Shown here: positions 34,881 through 46,700 of the stretch, piece after piece
Layout: the number at the start of each line of letters is the position of its first letter
How positions within the stretch are numbered: the first letter of the stretch is position 1
Assembly: GCA_033026295.1 (NCBI GenBank)
Contig: CM065179.1
Location: 16,113,275 to 16,177,274, forward strand
DNA: 64,000 bases
Source: Channa striata
Taxonomy: Eukaryota; Chordata; Actinopteri; Anabantiformes; Channidae
Direction: 5' to 3'
Position numbers and translations under genes: made by a program
Notes under the pieces: generated by a model
The model's input: only the letters and a program-made list of their open reading frames with translations
Database searches by the model: none
Told to the model about the DNA's origin: nothing

Positions 34881-37800
34881 TTAGCGTGATGTTACACAGA
34901 TTTCACATAGACGTGGTGCCAGCGTGATACCAGAACGGTAGTCCATCACAGGCTTCACCCCGGCAGGCATGGAGAAGGTGAAGTGCTGCATGAAGGAGGT
35001 GAAAAAGAGGAAGAGTTCCATCCTGGCCAGGTTCTCCCCAAGACACATACGTTTACCTGAGGCAGGAAAAGAAACTGAATCAAGCTCAAGCTTTGCTTTT
35101 TATTGTCAACACAGATAGCCACTCTCAGAAGACCAAGAAGACAGACCAAGTCTGGATCCCTAGCCTGTGTTCACTACCTCCAGAAACCCAGTCTATTCTG
35201 GGAACGGTTCCACATTCTTGAATAAACAGGACAGTAATAAAACCAGTAGCTGTTTTGCTCCTCACCAGCAGAGAAAGGAATGAAAGCAGCTCTCTTCACA
35301 AACTTGCCCTCCTTGTTTAGAAAGTGTCCTGGGTTGAAGGTGAAAGGCGTCTCCCACTCAGTCTTGTCGAACAGCGCAGACGTCAAATTGGGAATTACCA
35401 TAACACCCTGATGACAATTCATACTGTCAATTGCATCATAATGTACCATATAAGAACTGCATTGATCTTTCGCTGCAGTAGTTTGATGAATTACCTTTGG
35501 GACTGTGTAGCCTCCCAGCTGGAGCTCCTTGTTGGTCATATGAGGCAGACTGAGAGGAACTATGTTTCCTATCCTCTGGATCTCATGGATGACAGCTGAG
35601 GTGTAGGGCAAGTTTGCACGGTCCTCCATTGTTGGCTGTATAGACTGTCCAATCACTCTGTCTATTTCAGCCTGGACCTTCTCTGTACAACAGAAGGGAG
35701 ACATTTGAACTAATTATTTTAGTTAATTGTGCAGGACATGTGTTGATTATTTGCATATTACTAAGTAAGAACAAAGCACCATGAACTTAGTCAGCGTTCT
35801 TACCCTGGACCTCAGGGTACTTTGTCATGTAGAGAAAAGCCCAGCGCATGGTGGAGGAAGTGGTTTCAGTGCCAGCCACAAACAGATCCAAGACGCACAT
35901 AATCAGGGTTTGTTCATCAAAAGTACTGTCAGACTGCCCTTTATTCTGAGAATAGATTTAAATTCATATTTAAAAAGTAGCTGCAAAAAATGTGATCAAC
36001 AATGTCAGAACTAGAACAGGAAAGTTTATGATACTGAACATCTTCTGAAACCATAAGATTAATTAAAAGGCCTCACAGTGGGTATATGTGGTACAGTTTT
36101 AAGAAAAATTAACAGTAATGTTTTTGTACTCCTTTTGGGTCTGGTCTCCACTAAAATCATAAATATAAACAAACACACTATTTCTAAGCTAAAAAACACA
36201 GTCATGATCTTCATTAAACTTCCCCATTAAACATACAAAGTGACGGTGAAGAATGCAATAGCAACATTACGTCAGTTTGAGTCAGGTGTTAGCAAATCTC
36301 AGGTTGAATCAATGAAGCTAGAAAGAATGTGTGGTTTAGAATTGCCTTTACACACAAAAAGGGTCTCAGTGTCCTGTTTACAAGCCACACCAGCTGCCTT
36401 ATGATCGATCCAAGTTTGCTGATTTGCATGTACAAGTTGGAAACGATTGCAAAGTAATTTCAAAGACTTTATATACTCATTGGTCAATAGTTAGACAGAT
36501 TGTCTATAAATGGAGACAATTTGGTACTTCGCCATAGAAGTATGTGCCCAGCCAAGATAATATTAATGGAACAACAATAAATGCTCAAGGAGATAAATAA
36601 GAAGCCTTGGTTAAAAGCTAAAGACTTGAAGGTGGATCATCATATAAAAAATATTGATCAGGCCTGGTATCAACAGTGGTGGATAAGGTGCGCAAAAACT
36701 TTGTCTGTCTATAAGCTGAAGCTCAGAAGAAGCTGTGTCATGGAGCAGCATGGCCCTAAACATAAGAGTAAATCTACTGAGAAATGTCGTCAGAAATTCA
36801 AAATCCAACGTTTGAAGTGGTCCTGTCTGAGTCCAGACCTCAAACGAGTACAGATGATGTGGAATGACCTCAAGTGAAATGTTCACATCAGAGATAATAA
36901 GCCTCTATAAGGAAGAGCGATCCTAAATTCCCACTGAAAACTACAGGATGTGCTTGCTTAAGGTTGTTGCTGGCAAAGGTGGTTTAACAAGTTAATGAGA
37001 AATTGTTGCCATTACTTTGGCACCATAAGTTTGTATCTTTAATGGGTGTGTTTTAAGGCACAAAAGATTTTGAAAATTTGTGTTTTCTTAGCTTAGAAAT
37101 TTGCCTTTGCTGATCTTGCTACTTTTAGTAAAGATCAGATCAAATTTCATGACCAAAATTTGGAAAAACCAGGGTATTATCAACTGTGCCATTACTTCTT
37201 CTTGCAGTTGTATATACTGTATATCAAAAATATAGCTATAAAACAATGTGATTTTGACCTCTGAGCATTGACATAAGCAACACAATGCCAGTTTTGTATC
37301 AAGTGCCAGTCACCATCAGAATCTCATTCAGAAAGAAGTCGATGTAGTCTCTCGGGTTTGAGGAATCGATGTTCAGTTTGTGCACTTTAACTTCCTCTCC
37401 TATGAATTTCTTCGTTTCACCCCAGATGTGTAGGACTCTCTGATGTGGCCCTGGCAAACGTCTCATCAATAAAGGGAATGAGTTGTAGAGCTGCACAACA
37501 AAGCAGATTGAAACAAGAGCACAGAAAAAAGGGATTTAAGAGAAAGATGTTTTATACCAAATCCGATTTCCCTATCTTCAGATGTTATTTTCATCTGACA
37601 TCTGAACATAAAATCATAGATATGCTCTCAAATTTACAATAAAAATGCTGTTGATATAAGATAGGTAAATCTCTCCATAGGATCATAAATTAGCTTTCAT
37701 ACTGAGCTGTGTGTGAACTTATGCCCAGATGGATTCACTTGCATGAATGATAAATAGCCTTAAAATGCAGTACCTGTTCCCAAATGGAACCTTGAATGTG

Positions 37801-38954
37801 GACACCTTCGTCAAAGAACTTCATCAGTCTTGTGAACTTTTCATCATTGTACTCAAAGCGATGACCAAAAACCAGGGAGCAGATCACATTGGAGATGGCA
37901 TTGTTCATGATGACAAGTGGATTAAATGGGTTACCTCCACAATGGAAGAGAGATTTTTTTAATGTAAATTGTAAATGTATTCATTGTAAATGTGTCAGTG
38001 TCTTTATAAGCATTTACCTTCGTAGCTTCTGAAGACTTTTGCACAGTGTGTAAATTCATCCAGGATTACTGGTTCAAGTGACTTCTTGCCAAATCCAAAA
38101 TATCTCAGGGTTGAAAGAGCAAACCGCCTCTGCTGCTTCCACAGATGCCCATTACTGAAAATCAGATCTGGAGTGAAAGTACGCAGGGTGTACTGTATGT
38201 GTTACTGAAAATTAGAAAGGAAGTTAAAGTTGTGCTCTATTAATAACTCTACAAAATTGTATGTCTTATTCCTTTTTAAGATACATGAACTTGCTTTATT
38301 TTTCAGTTTTATAGCAATGAAAAGGTGGTCAATGGTCATGATATATAGATAGCTGGAATAAATGTCATAGACATAGTATTTGTTAAAAAAAACTATATGG
38401 AGGAAAAAGTAAAGGATCCCACAACAGCAGTGATACACGGGCTTCATGTCAGTGCACGGGTTTCAGCCTCTCACCTCGTCCATGGGATACATCCTCCTGC
38501 AGAGGGAGGTAAGGCCGGTCAATCACGCTGTCTCCCTGCGTTACCAGACCTTCCTTCAGTATCTCAAATGTGTTCAACACCACCACCCACGTCTGGCCCA
38601 TTCGCAAGCTGAACACATCTCCATACGTTGTTGCTAACTGTGAAGATGTGGAAGATGTGGAAGAGAAAAAGGACAGCATGACACTTTGTATAATCTATAA
38701 CAGATGAACATATCCTATCAGTTGTACGATTTTGATGGCTGTTGACTTACCTGCATCAGATTCTCATGGGCCTTGTTGTGGTTCACTGTGAATATGTTGC
38801 CCACAATGGGAAGCTGCCAGGGTCCTGGAGGAAAGTTGGCTGGCCGACGATTCTTAATAAAGTCTGCAGTGAGGATGAAAACTGCCACGAAGACCAGCAG
38901 ACTTTTCACGTCCCAGTTAATATAAGATCCAATAAGAGAAAAGAATGAGTCCAT
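34881..38954 (-). CDS. CYP2 family cytochrome P450, gene D
   Basis: Nine exons, 500 residues: 38751-38954, 38475-38637, 38018-38167, 37774-37934, 37314-37490, 35804-35945, 35495-35682, 35266-35407, 34881-35056 (TAA). Exon sizes equal those of B and C and all donors are GT. It is the array member nearest UQCRH. I-helix reads F-V-A-G-T-E-T-T; exon 2 starts L-A-T-T-Y-G-D (L-A-A-R-Y-G-D in B and C); the C-terminus reads A-P-R-L-C-E-I-C where B has A-P-H-H-Y-E-I-C. K-helix E-I-Q-R and the haem-ligand Cys are intact, so the gene should encode an active ER monooxygenase. Intron 5 (35946-37313) is about 600 bases longer than in B and C because it keeps more of the Tc1 relic. An upstream in-frame ATG at 38969 is shared with B and C. 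Confidence 0.93.
36062..37090 (+). mobile_element. Tc1/mariner transposon relic in intron 5 of CYP2 gene D
   Basis: At about 36740-36877 the translation gives [10 protein letters not shown] then [15 protein letters not shown]. This matches the D-P-K-H-T-S-K-S and S-P-D-L-N-P-I-E-N-L-W transposase region around the second and third catalytic acids. Upstream wording GTCAATAGTTAGACAGATTGTC plus TATAAATGGA is also Tc1-like. Frames are broken, so it is inactive. Confidence 0.75.
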
Positions 38955-39149
38955 TCTGCACACCTGCAATCGAGCCTCCCTAACTGTGTTTTCCTTCCTT
39001 TCCTACTCTGTCAGAAAACTGGCTGATTTTGAATTTCCCCTTGACCAACAACTTGATGTTATTTGCTCTCGGCACCATTATCTCGTTGAATTGGACTCCG
39101 ATCTCGTTATTCTCTGTTAATGAGTGACTCTTTAACAGTGTTAGAAAAA

Positions 39150-39970
39150 CATTTTTTTGTCTGAATTGATAAACTTCGATCTTTTTAGATATAGACATCA
39201 TAAATCATACATACAGATATAGACAGCAAAATTAAACAATAGAGCAAAAATAAATAAATAAATGTAATATTTTTCTTAGATTAGAAAACAAATTGTGTTT
39301 CTTACATAAGATTATTTGTATTGTTAAAAAATTTAATCATATCTTCACAAATAAGCTCTTAATCTGTTGGAATATTTTATTATTTTTTAACCAAATGGAT
39401 ATATTTATATATTCAGACATATATATTCAGACAATTTTATTTGGGGTTCAACGTCTTGACCAAGAACAGTTCAGTAAGACATTGAGGTACATATTTAATC
39501 TGCTTACATTTTACAATTCTCCTGCGTGTAGCGCTGTGCTTGATGTCATGATGACAGCACAGGTGATTACAACGTTTGTTGAGCGGAAGTAGGCGATTGG
39601 GATTACAAAATAATCCAACAATGTATCTGCTGGGATTCTTCATGTAACTGGAACCAAAAAACATTGTCTGCCATTTTATCCACACCAGCGGGCAGCATTG
39701 TTCTAAAGTCTGTTGATATCTTCTTAATTTTCAAGTCGTCTAATCACTAATTGACAAGCTTTGTTGTTTGTATTAAGTAATAAGTGTATTTTTACGTCCA
39801 TAACGTGGCAGTGTCACTAGTGAGCTGGTGATTTGTTGTGAAAATCTGACGAGCGGAAACAGTATTGTTTGTTGTTGCTAGCTTGATTTTTCTCGGCAGT
39901 TTTCGTGTGACCTGCAGCGTCCTCCAACAGCACAGATTTGACAGCTCGTCATCTAAAGACAAGAGCATAA
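39150..39970. promoter_or_regulatory. Intergenic region between CYP2 gene D and UQCRH
   Basis: Homology with the other CYP2 spacers ends near 39150. The last 300 bases before the UQCRH ATG are less AT-rich and probably contain its promoter and 5' UTR. No TATA box is obvious. Genes D and UQCRH point away from each other, so the interval may serve both; that is inference. Confidence 0.4.
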
Positions 39971-39975
39971 TAATC

Positions 39976-41700
39976 ATGGTTTTCGAGGATAAGATGGTTA
40001 TGAATGGAGAGCCAGAAGATGTAAGGAGTGTTTACGGTTTTTAGACAACTATGCTACGCTAGTCACGTTTGATTGGTTTAGCTAGCAAGCTAACACAACA
40101 CGGCTAACCAGGCTACATCTTAACCTAGCTTATGTTAGCATTAGCTAACACTACTGCTCCCTTCGTCATTCAGGAAGATGTCAAAGCTTCATCCATTAAT
40201 TGTTTTTTTTTGGTATTATTTATACTGTCTAATAAATTAGACATTTGGTGGCTGTTAAAAAAGATAGATATGAACTGTGTATTGTCTCGAAGTGGATGCG
40301 AGTTCATTGGATCGTGTATCTCTGTTTCAGGAGGAGGAAGAGGAGGAAGAGCAAGATCTGGTGGTACGTTCATTTAATAACGTGACCCACATATACACCA
40401 CAAAATGTTTACTGCTCCGCAATTCATGTTGGATTTCCTGTTTAAGCACATGGCTTAAGACCTCTATATTAAAATTTATTTAGTTTTTTGATTGAGTTTT
40501 ATTACATTTTCGAGCAAGCAAATTGGGGTGGGATGTGGGAGGCTTCTGTGGCTCTGGACGAATCTAATTTATTGTTTTAAAACATTTGAATTATACAACA
40601 CTGGCAACTGTTGGTTATATACCTATCAATATGTTGGAAAGATTGAAACAGATATTTTCCTTAAAGTGCTGTATGTAATTTCAAAGAATATATGTTTCAA
40701 AACTTACTGAATGTTATTGTGGAGCGATGCTTTCGAACTTCCTCTGAAGTCAGTAGTAACATAACAGCCAACATCCATACTATTGAATCTTTAATGTCTT
40801 TTTATTGAAGAATAAGAATAAGAAAGAAAGGCATTTTGAGATATTCTGAATGCTCCATGTTTCGTTTCAGGATCCTCTTGAAAATGTGCGACAGAAATGT
40901 GAGGAGACCGAGCACTGCATCCACACTCGGGAGCGTTTGGAGCAGTGTGAGACCAGAGTTGGCTCAAGGTCATCAACTGAGGAAGATTGCACCGAGGAGC
41001 TTTTTGACTTCCTGCATGCTCGGGACCACTGTGTAAGTGTGACATTTAACCTTTGGCCCAGACAATAAAATAACAAAGTGGAGTCTAAAGGAGCTGAGAT
41101 TCTTTGTGAGTAATTTATTATTATATTATAAGATTTGAAGGCACAGGTCATACTGAGCCCTGTGTCGGCTACCTAAGCATATTACTTGTGTTAATCTGTT
41201 TAAAGTATAACACAATTCAGTATATTTTCATAAAGATGGATCTACCTGATTTTGTTGTAACTTGCAACTTATAATCTTTACTTGATTAGATACTGTACTA
41301 GTAAAATCTCCTTTTGCAACAGCTCGAGTTATATCACATTATTCTTTACAAAAATTCTGTGCACCACCATTCTGTTGTTTTGCTGAAAAACAAGCCACTT
41401 TGTTTTTGCAATAAGATAATGTATTGTCATAGTATAGAAAAAGGGTGTATTGTTAAATTGCCTGAAAATGCATGAAAATAACAATGGTTTTGCACTTCCT
41501 TTTCAAATGAACAATCCAGCATTTGTCTCTTCAATATTTTAACTTTTAACTAGTGCAGATGTATCAGTTCTTATAAACCACATTCATGCTGTAAGTGAAT
41601 GTGTCTTTATTTTACCTTGTCTTGCACTGTTTTCATAAGTGAATTTGTTGCTCTGTCCTCTCTGTAGGTGGCACACAAACTGTTCCATTCTGTCAAATAA
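39976..41700 (+). CDS. uqcrh: Ubiquinol-cytochrome c reductase hinge protein (complex III subunit)
   Basis: Small acidic subunit of mitochondrial complex III that helps dock cytochrome c to cytochrome c1. Four exons, 90 residues: 39976-40020, 40331-40363, 40871-41032, 41668-41700 (TAA). Human UQCRH has 91. Exon 2 is almost all Glu and Gln ([11 protein letters not shown]), the hinge acidic stretch. Exon 3 encodes C-E-E-T-E-H-C and the highly conserved [18 protein letters not shown], carrying the disulfide cysteines. Exon 4 finishes V-A-H-K-L-F. All introns are phase 0 with good GT-AG sites. The first exon M-V-F-E-D-K-M-V is short and variable across species. A poly(A) signal ATTAAA lies at 41873-41878. 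Confidence 0.95.
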
Positions 41701-41872
41701 AGTCCTGCCTGATTGCTGCTGTGATGACTAATGACATTCTTCATATTATAAGAAGAACCTGGTTTTAAATACACCCATATGTGGAGCTGCTGTATGTTGA
41801 AACTTTAAATGTATACTGTAATGAATCTGCTTATGTGAAGTTATTTAACAAGGTAGTCTGAGTCAACATTTC

Positions 41873-41878
41873 ATTAAA
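41873..41878 (+). terminator. uqcrh: Polyadenylation signal of uqcrh
   Basis: ATTAAA 173 bases after the stop codon, followed by a T/G-rich stretch. The nearest variant signal downstream of the gene. Confidence 0.5.
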
Positions 41879-41949
41879 GTGGACGACTTGAAAACCTTAC
41901 CTTGTGTCACAGGTTTATAGTTTAGGATGGCTATGTAGTTTGTGTACAG

Positions 41950-42510
41950 TGCATTACATACAGTAAAGTGTATTCAGACCCTCTTAATTTTTTTCCATTT
42001 TGTTGTCTTGTAGTCTAATACCAATTTAATGTATTTTATCTTATTAATCTACAGCCAGTACCCTATAATGATATGAGAAAGGTAAATGGAGTAAAGTATG
42101 TTCTCAACGGAAATATGCTTTTGGTTCACCTTCAAGCACGACAATGACCATAAAAAGACAGCCAAGATGACACAGGAGTGGCTTAGGAACAACTCAGTTA
42201 ATGTCGTAGAGAGGCTCACCCTGAGCTCTGACTTGAACCCAATTAAATGTCTGGAGAGACCTGAAATTGGTAAATGGCCCTGGACCTATATAGTGCTTTT
42301 CTACCTGTTTGTACTTAAAGTGATTTACAGTGCTTCTTACTTAACCATTCAAACTCACATACACATTCATACACTGATGGGGGAACTTCATCTAACCTGA
42401 CTTGGCTTGAGATGATTTGCAAAGAAGAATGTCAGAAAGTTTTCTAATCCAGGTAAATTTACAGATATTCCTAAAAATATCATCATTATGGGGTACTGGG
42501 GCTAGATGAA
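41950..42510 (+). mobile_element. Tc1/mariner relic with a nested repeat
   Basis: The left end reads AAAGTGTATTCAGACCCTCT and the right end ATCATTATGGGGTACTG, both typical of fish Tc1-like ends. Between them, 42119-42268 encodes F-K-H-D-N-D-H-K-K-T-A-K-M then L-N-P-I-K-C-L-E, a decayed transposase. At about 42270-42390 a separate repeat beginning GGTAAATGGCCCTGGACCTA and ending CATTCATACACTGATGG is inserted; this type is common in fish genomes. Confidence 0.65.
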
Positions 42511-43560
42511 TGAAAATAGTTTAATGAATTAAAACCAGTAGTTTCAGGCTGAAAACATAAAACTGAAAAATGCTGTGTATATCAGTGCACATTCTTGAAG
42601 GATTCTCGCTGAATTGTAACTGTAAACTATTCTGCAGTTGAGGTTAGGACTGAACTAACACTTTGCTGAAGACCTCATTATTTAGCCAGTTTGAAAAAAT
42701 AACATACACATTTCATACAGGTTATTATTATCCATACCAACGAGAAGGGAAGTTGTGTAGTGTTTAAAATGTTAAATTCAGCCCTGCCTAAAAATGTGCA
42801 ACATATATTTTTTATCGAGTGAAGCTTCACTGTTAGCCTGAAACACAACCAAAAGAAACAATGATATGAAACTTTTACCATAAACCCAAGTAATTCAAGT
42901 GATGATATCTGTTGGGAAAACATGACATTAACCAGATGCTGTGTTGGCTGATTGTAAAAATAGTAGTGTTACTCTTCTAGAGCAAAATTATGATTTATGC
43001 CACCTCCCTATGTTGGTTGTGGAAACATACATCACCGCATTGATTTTAAATAGATTGGCCAAAACATAGAACCACATCTTAATGCAAACCATCGCCCACT
43101 ATGAGCTCATTAAGAAACACATTATCACCTTTCTGATGGTGTCAACTTAAAAACTGAGAAATAATAACTTTTTAAAAGTAGAATCAATGGCAGAGCTGCT
43201 GTATTAGATTACATTGGAAAGGACGTGAACGTAATGAAGTGGCCGATCATAACAAAGAACCTTTTGGAAGCAGCAACAGTTACAATCAACAGGGGGCAGA
43301 AGCGTCTAGTCGGCGTAACCACAGAAGAAGAAAGCCTCTCTCCATCTCTCTCACACACATACGTAAAACAAACAAACAAACAAACAAAAACAAAACACTT
43401 TCCACGGAAAGGTTGACGTTACCGGTTTTATAAAAGGTGGCAGGTAATTTCGAACAACGCGACCTACAAGACAAAAGAAATTCAAGGCTGAGGACTAACT
43501 TCAGTGGTTGGTTTTGCAAAGTTTCTTTTCACCCGTGTCGGTCAAAGAGTTACTTACGGC
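42511..43560. other. Gene-free stretch upstream of FAAH
   Basis: AT-rich sequence without an open frame I would defend. A (CAAA)n-type run sits near 43370-43393. In humans NSUN4 lies between UQCRH and FAAH; nothing resembling it is present here. Confidence 0.5.
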
Positions 43561-43599
43561 GCGTTTCTCTGAACGTTACGACAGGTAAATGCGTAAGCT

Positions 43600-43774
43600 A
43601 ACGAAGTAACGCACACGGAGTAACCGCGCCCACCTGCACACTTTACGGCCACGACAAGTCCAGCGGCAGCGAGCATATAAACAGTTCGTGCCTTAGCAAC
43701 CGCCTGTTCGCGCTGAGCTGGGTGTTCCCACGTTCAACCTTGTTATTGCGGACAAAAGGACGAGCGAGGCGACC
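43600..43774 (+). promoter_or_regulatory. faah: Probable FAAH promoter and 5' UTR
   Basis: This 175-base stretch is GC- and CpG-rich compared with its surroundings. It contains a TATA-like element (GCATATAAACAG, about 43674-43685) roughly 90 bases before the ATG. The ATG context GCGACCATGG is a strong Kozak match. Confidence 0.5.
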
Positions 43775-46700
43775 ATGGAGCATGTGAAAGAGCTTCTTTG
43801 TGGAGTGGAGCTGGACAGGCGGGCGGCGGCGCTGCTGACCGGCGCTGCCTGCGGTGTGGGAGCTCTGGTGGTGCTGGTCGGGAAGGTCAGCAGCCACCAA
43901 ACGGCGATGGAGAAGATCCAGAGAGCCAGAAACCGGAGGAGTGAGAGCCTCCAGCGGGCGGAGGAGGCTGTGCGGCGGTACAAGGAGTCGGTGAGTGGAT
44001 GGTCAGGAGGGGAAGTTAAACCCCAGCTGTGTCATCACATATCCGAACCTCAAATTCAGTGTAATTATATACGAGCAGGGTTTAAATTTGCGTGAGTAAA
44101 TCGCAAATTTGCCTGTCTGTCTTTTTGGTTTGGTTTCGAAAACACTGTTATTCTGCTCAGTGCAGCTGCTGATCCTTATACGGAGTCCAAAGTACCAGGC
44201 GGCTGCAATAAGTAGGGTTTTCATCAAACATTGCTCTGTGTGGGTTTTGTTATTTCACCACAGTTATTATTCTATTATGTATGTAGTAGTGCAAATATTG
44301 TTGCATTGTGCAAGCACTTAAATCCCCATGTAAGAAAACCACGCAACGTGCAAGAAAAAAATGTTGCAGTAGCTAAAGGTTACTGTACTACTTAACAGAA
44401 AAATAATCAGGTTATTAAGTAAACAATACCGTGAAGATTGTTGTGATCAATGCATGAATCTAGTGGATTTGTTTGGTAAGTGTTAAAAATGGTCTTTCAA
44501 TGTTTTAAGACTTAAATGTGACATGGCAGTGCTGTGTTGTATTTGCAGACTGAGCTGGGCTTGTACAACCTGTTAGAAATGATAATGTCAATAAAGGTTT
44601 TTTACGACTGTTGAAGATGTGCTGTTCTTGCAGATATATAATCCCTGTTTGGGTTAAGGTTTTGCATATCAAAGACCATCAAACTATACCGCTAGTGAGT
44701 AAGTAAGTAACAGTTACAGTAAAGGTTCCAAAGTGAAGCAACTGTAGTAGAGGTAATAGTCTGTACACACTTTTTTTTTCTCAGTAAACTGATAACACAG
44801 GTGTTATCAGATAGCTTGGACCGTTGTTATGTTGAGGCAATAAGTTACTTGAGATTTGTTTTACTGTTCTGTCCTATATATATTGCTGCAGTGGGTTCTT
44901 ACATTTGCATTTTTGATTATAAGGGTAATGTCAGAGATTTGTTATTGTTGAAGGGATAAGTTAATGAAAGAAAAAAAAGTTTAAACATTAGCTGATTCTA
45001 GCTGCTCTTCTTTGTTACACGTCATGCTGTTCACTGAAAAAACAACAAATATAACCTGAACATCTTGGAGTGTTGGAAACTTTTTTGCCCTTTTTTTACA
45101 ATTATACAGTAAAGTAAATTATGGAGACAACAGCTAGCAGATGAGTTTTTCCTTATATTGGTAGTGGTATTGAGTAATTGACGAGCATTATAACTCTGTG
45201 TGTGTGTTGCATCGTCTTCTAGCATCAAACCACAACTCTCCTCACATCTTGAAGCTGTCCATGTCTGAGCTGACAAAACAACTAAAGGACGGCTCACTGA
45301 CCCCTGATGATGTACTTTATACTTACATGGAAAAGGTTCAGTAACCGACACCACACAAAAACAACCATGTAAATAAGTAATAAGTCCAGTTTTATTTCTT
45401 TAACTAATGTTCTTTTTTTAATTTGAGTTGTTGAGCACAGTACTCTATTTTCAAACTTTTATCATTAAAATCTTATTTTCAGTTTGAAACACACAAGAGA
45501 CTAAAACATTAGCTGATAAGTGAACTGACACATTTCTTATTATATTTTTAACCATTTTTAACCAAAGCCTTTTGAAAGAAAGCCACAAATATGAAACTGT
45601 GCTGCTGTTTAAGTTTGTGTTTTTTCTCGTAGACTCTAGAAACAAACAAAAAGCTGAACTGCTGCACAGGGATCTTGCTGGAGAGTTTTGACCAACTAAA
45701 AACTGTTACCTCCAACAAAGATGGTCTGTTGTATGGAGTTCCAGTGAGCATCAAAGAAAACTTTGCATACAAGGTATTTTGTGCTTATAAAGCAGCTCTC
45801 TGATCGTGAGATGGAAATTACAATATTCTGAAAAGATTTCTAAATGTATATAAAAACTACTTTCTTCTACATTCTTATAGTTTAGGTTAATGTGCACATA
45901 TCTAAGACTGCTCATTGTTTTTGTGTGTTTTTAAATTCAACAACACAAGAATCATGACTCCACTTGCGGTGTGGTCATTAATCTGCACCAGCCTGCTGAA
46001 AAGGACAGTGTTCTTGTTGAAGTACTGAAAAGACAAGGAGCTATTCCCTTTGTGAAAACCAACATTCCCCAAGGCCTGCTAAGGTAGATCATTTCTCAGT
46101 CAGGGGATCACAAAGTCAATCTGTTACATCTATCATAAAGGGTGTGCTCGCTTGTTGTTTATCAGTATGTTTTATCATTTTATCTTCAGCTATGACTGTA
46201 GTAACCCCATCTATGGGCAGACTGTGAATCCTCATAACCACAAGAAAACTTCTGGAGGTTCATCTGGAGGTGAAGGAGCTCTCATCGGGGCAGGAGGCTC
46301 TCTGCTTGGTATAGGTAGTGATATAGGGGGCAGCATCCGTATCCCTGCCTCTTTCTGTGGGATCTGTGGCTTCAAGCCAACAGCAGGTCGGCTAAGGTAG
46401 GTGTCACTGCTCAAGCCAGGTTTGTGGTTGTGGTCACTGTTCAGTTCGGATAGTTTGCCTGTGTACTTATAGCTTCCTGTGTGTCACTGTAAGTTTACAG
46501 GGCATAAGTTCCATCTATCGAGGGCAAAAATCAGGTAAGAATTAATCAATATGTCCACCTAGTACATACAGTAAATTTAGAGTGGGATAGTCGGGAACTT
46601 CTCATTTAGACATCTCAATGTTGCCTAGCAACATTACAAATGTCATCTGCTATTGTTATACTTCTTATGAAAATAGTTCCATCATCTCCTGGACCCATGG

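Noticed and set aside
46501..46534. Starting FAAH exon 6 after the TTTACAG at 46500
   Set aside because: That acceptor gives an immediate stop in the required phase. The acceptor seven bases upstream (CTGTAAG, exon from 46494) keeps the frame.
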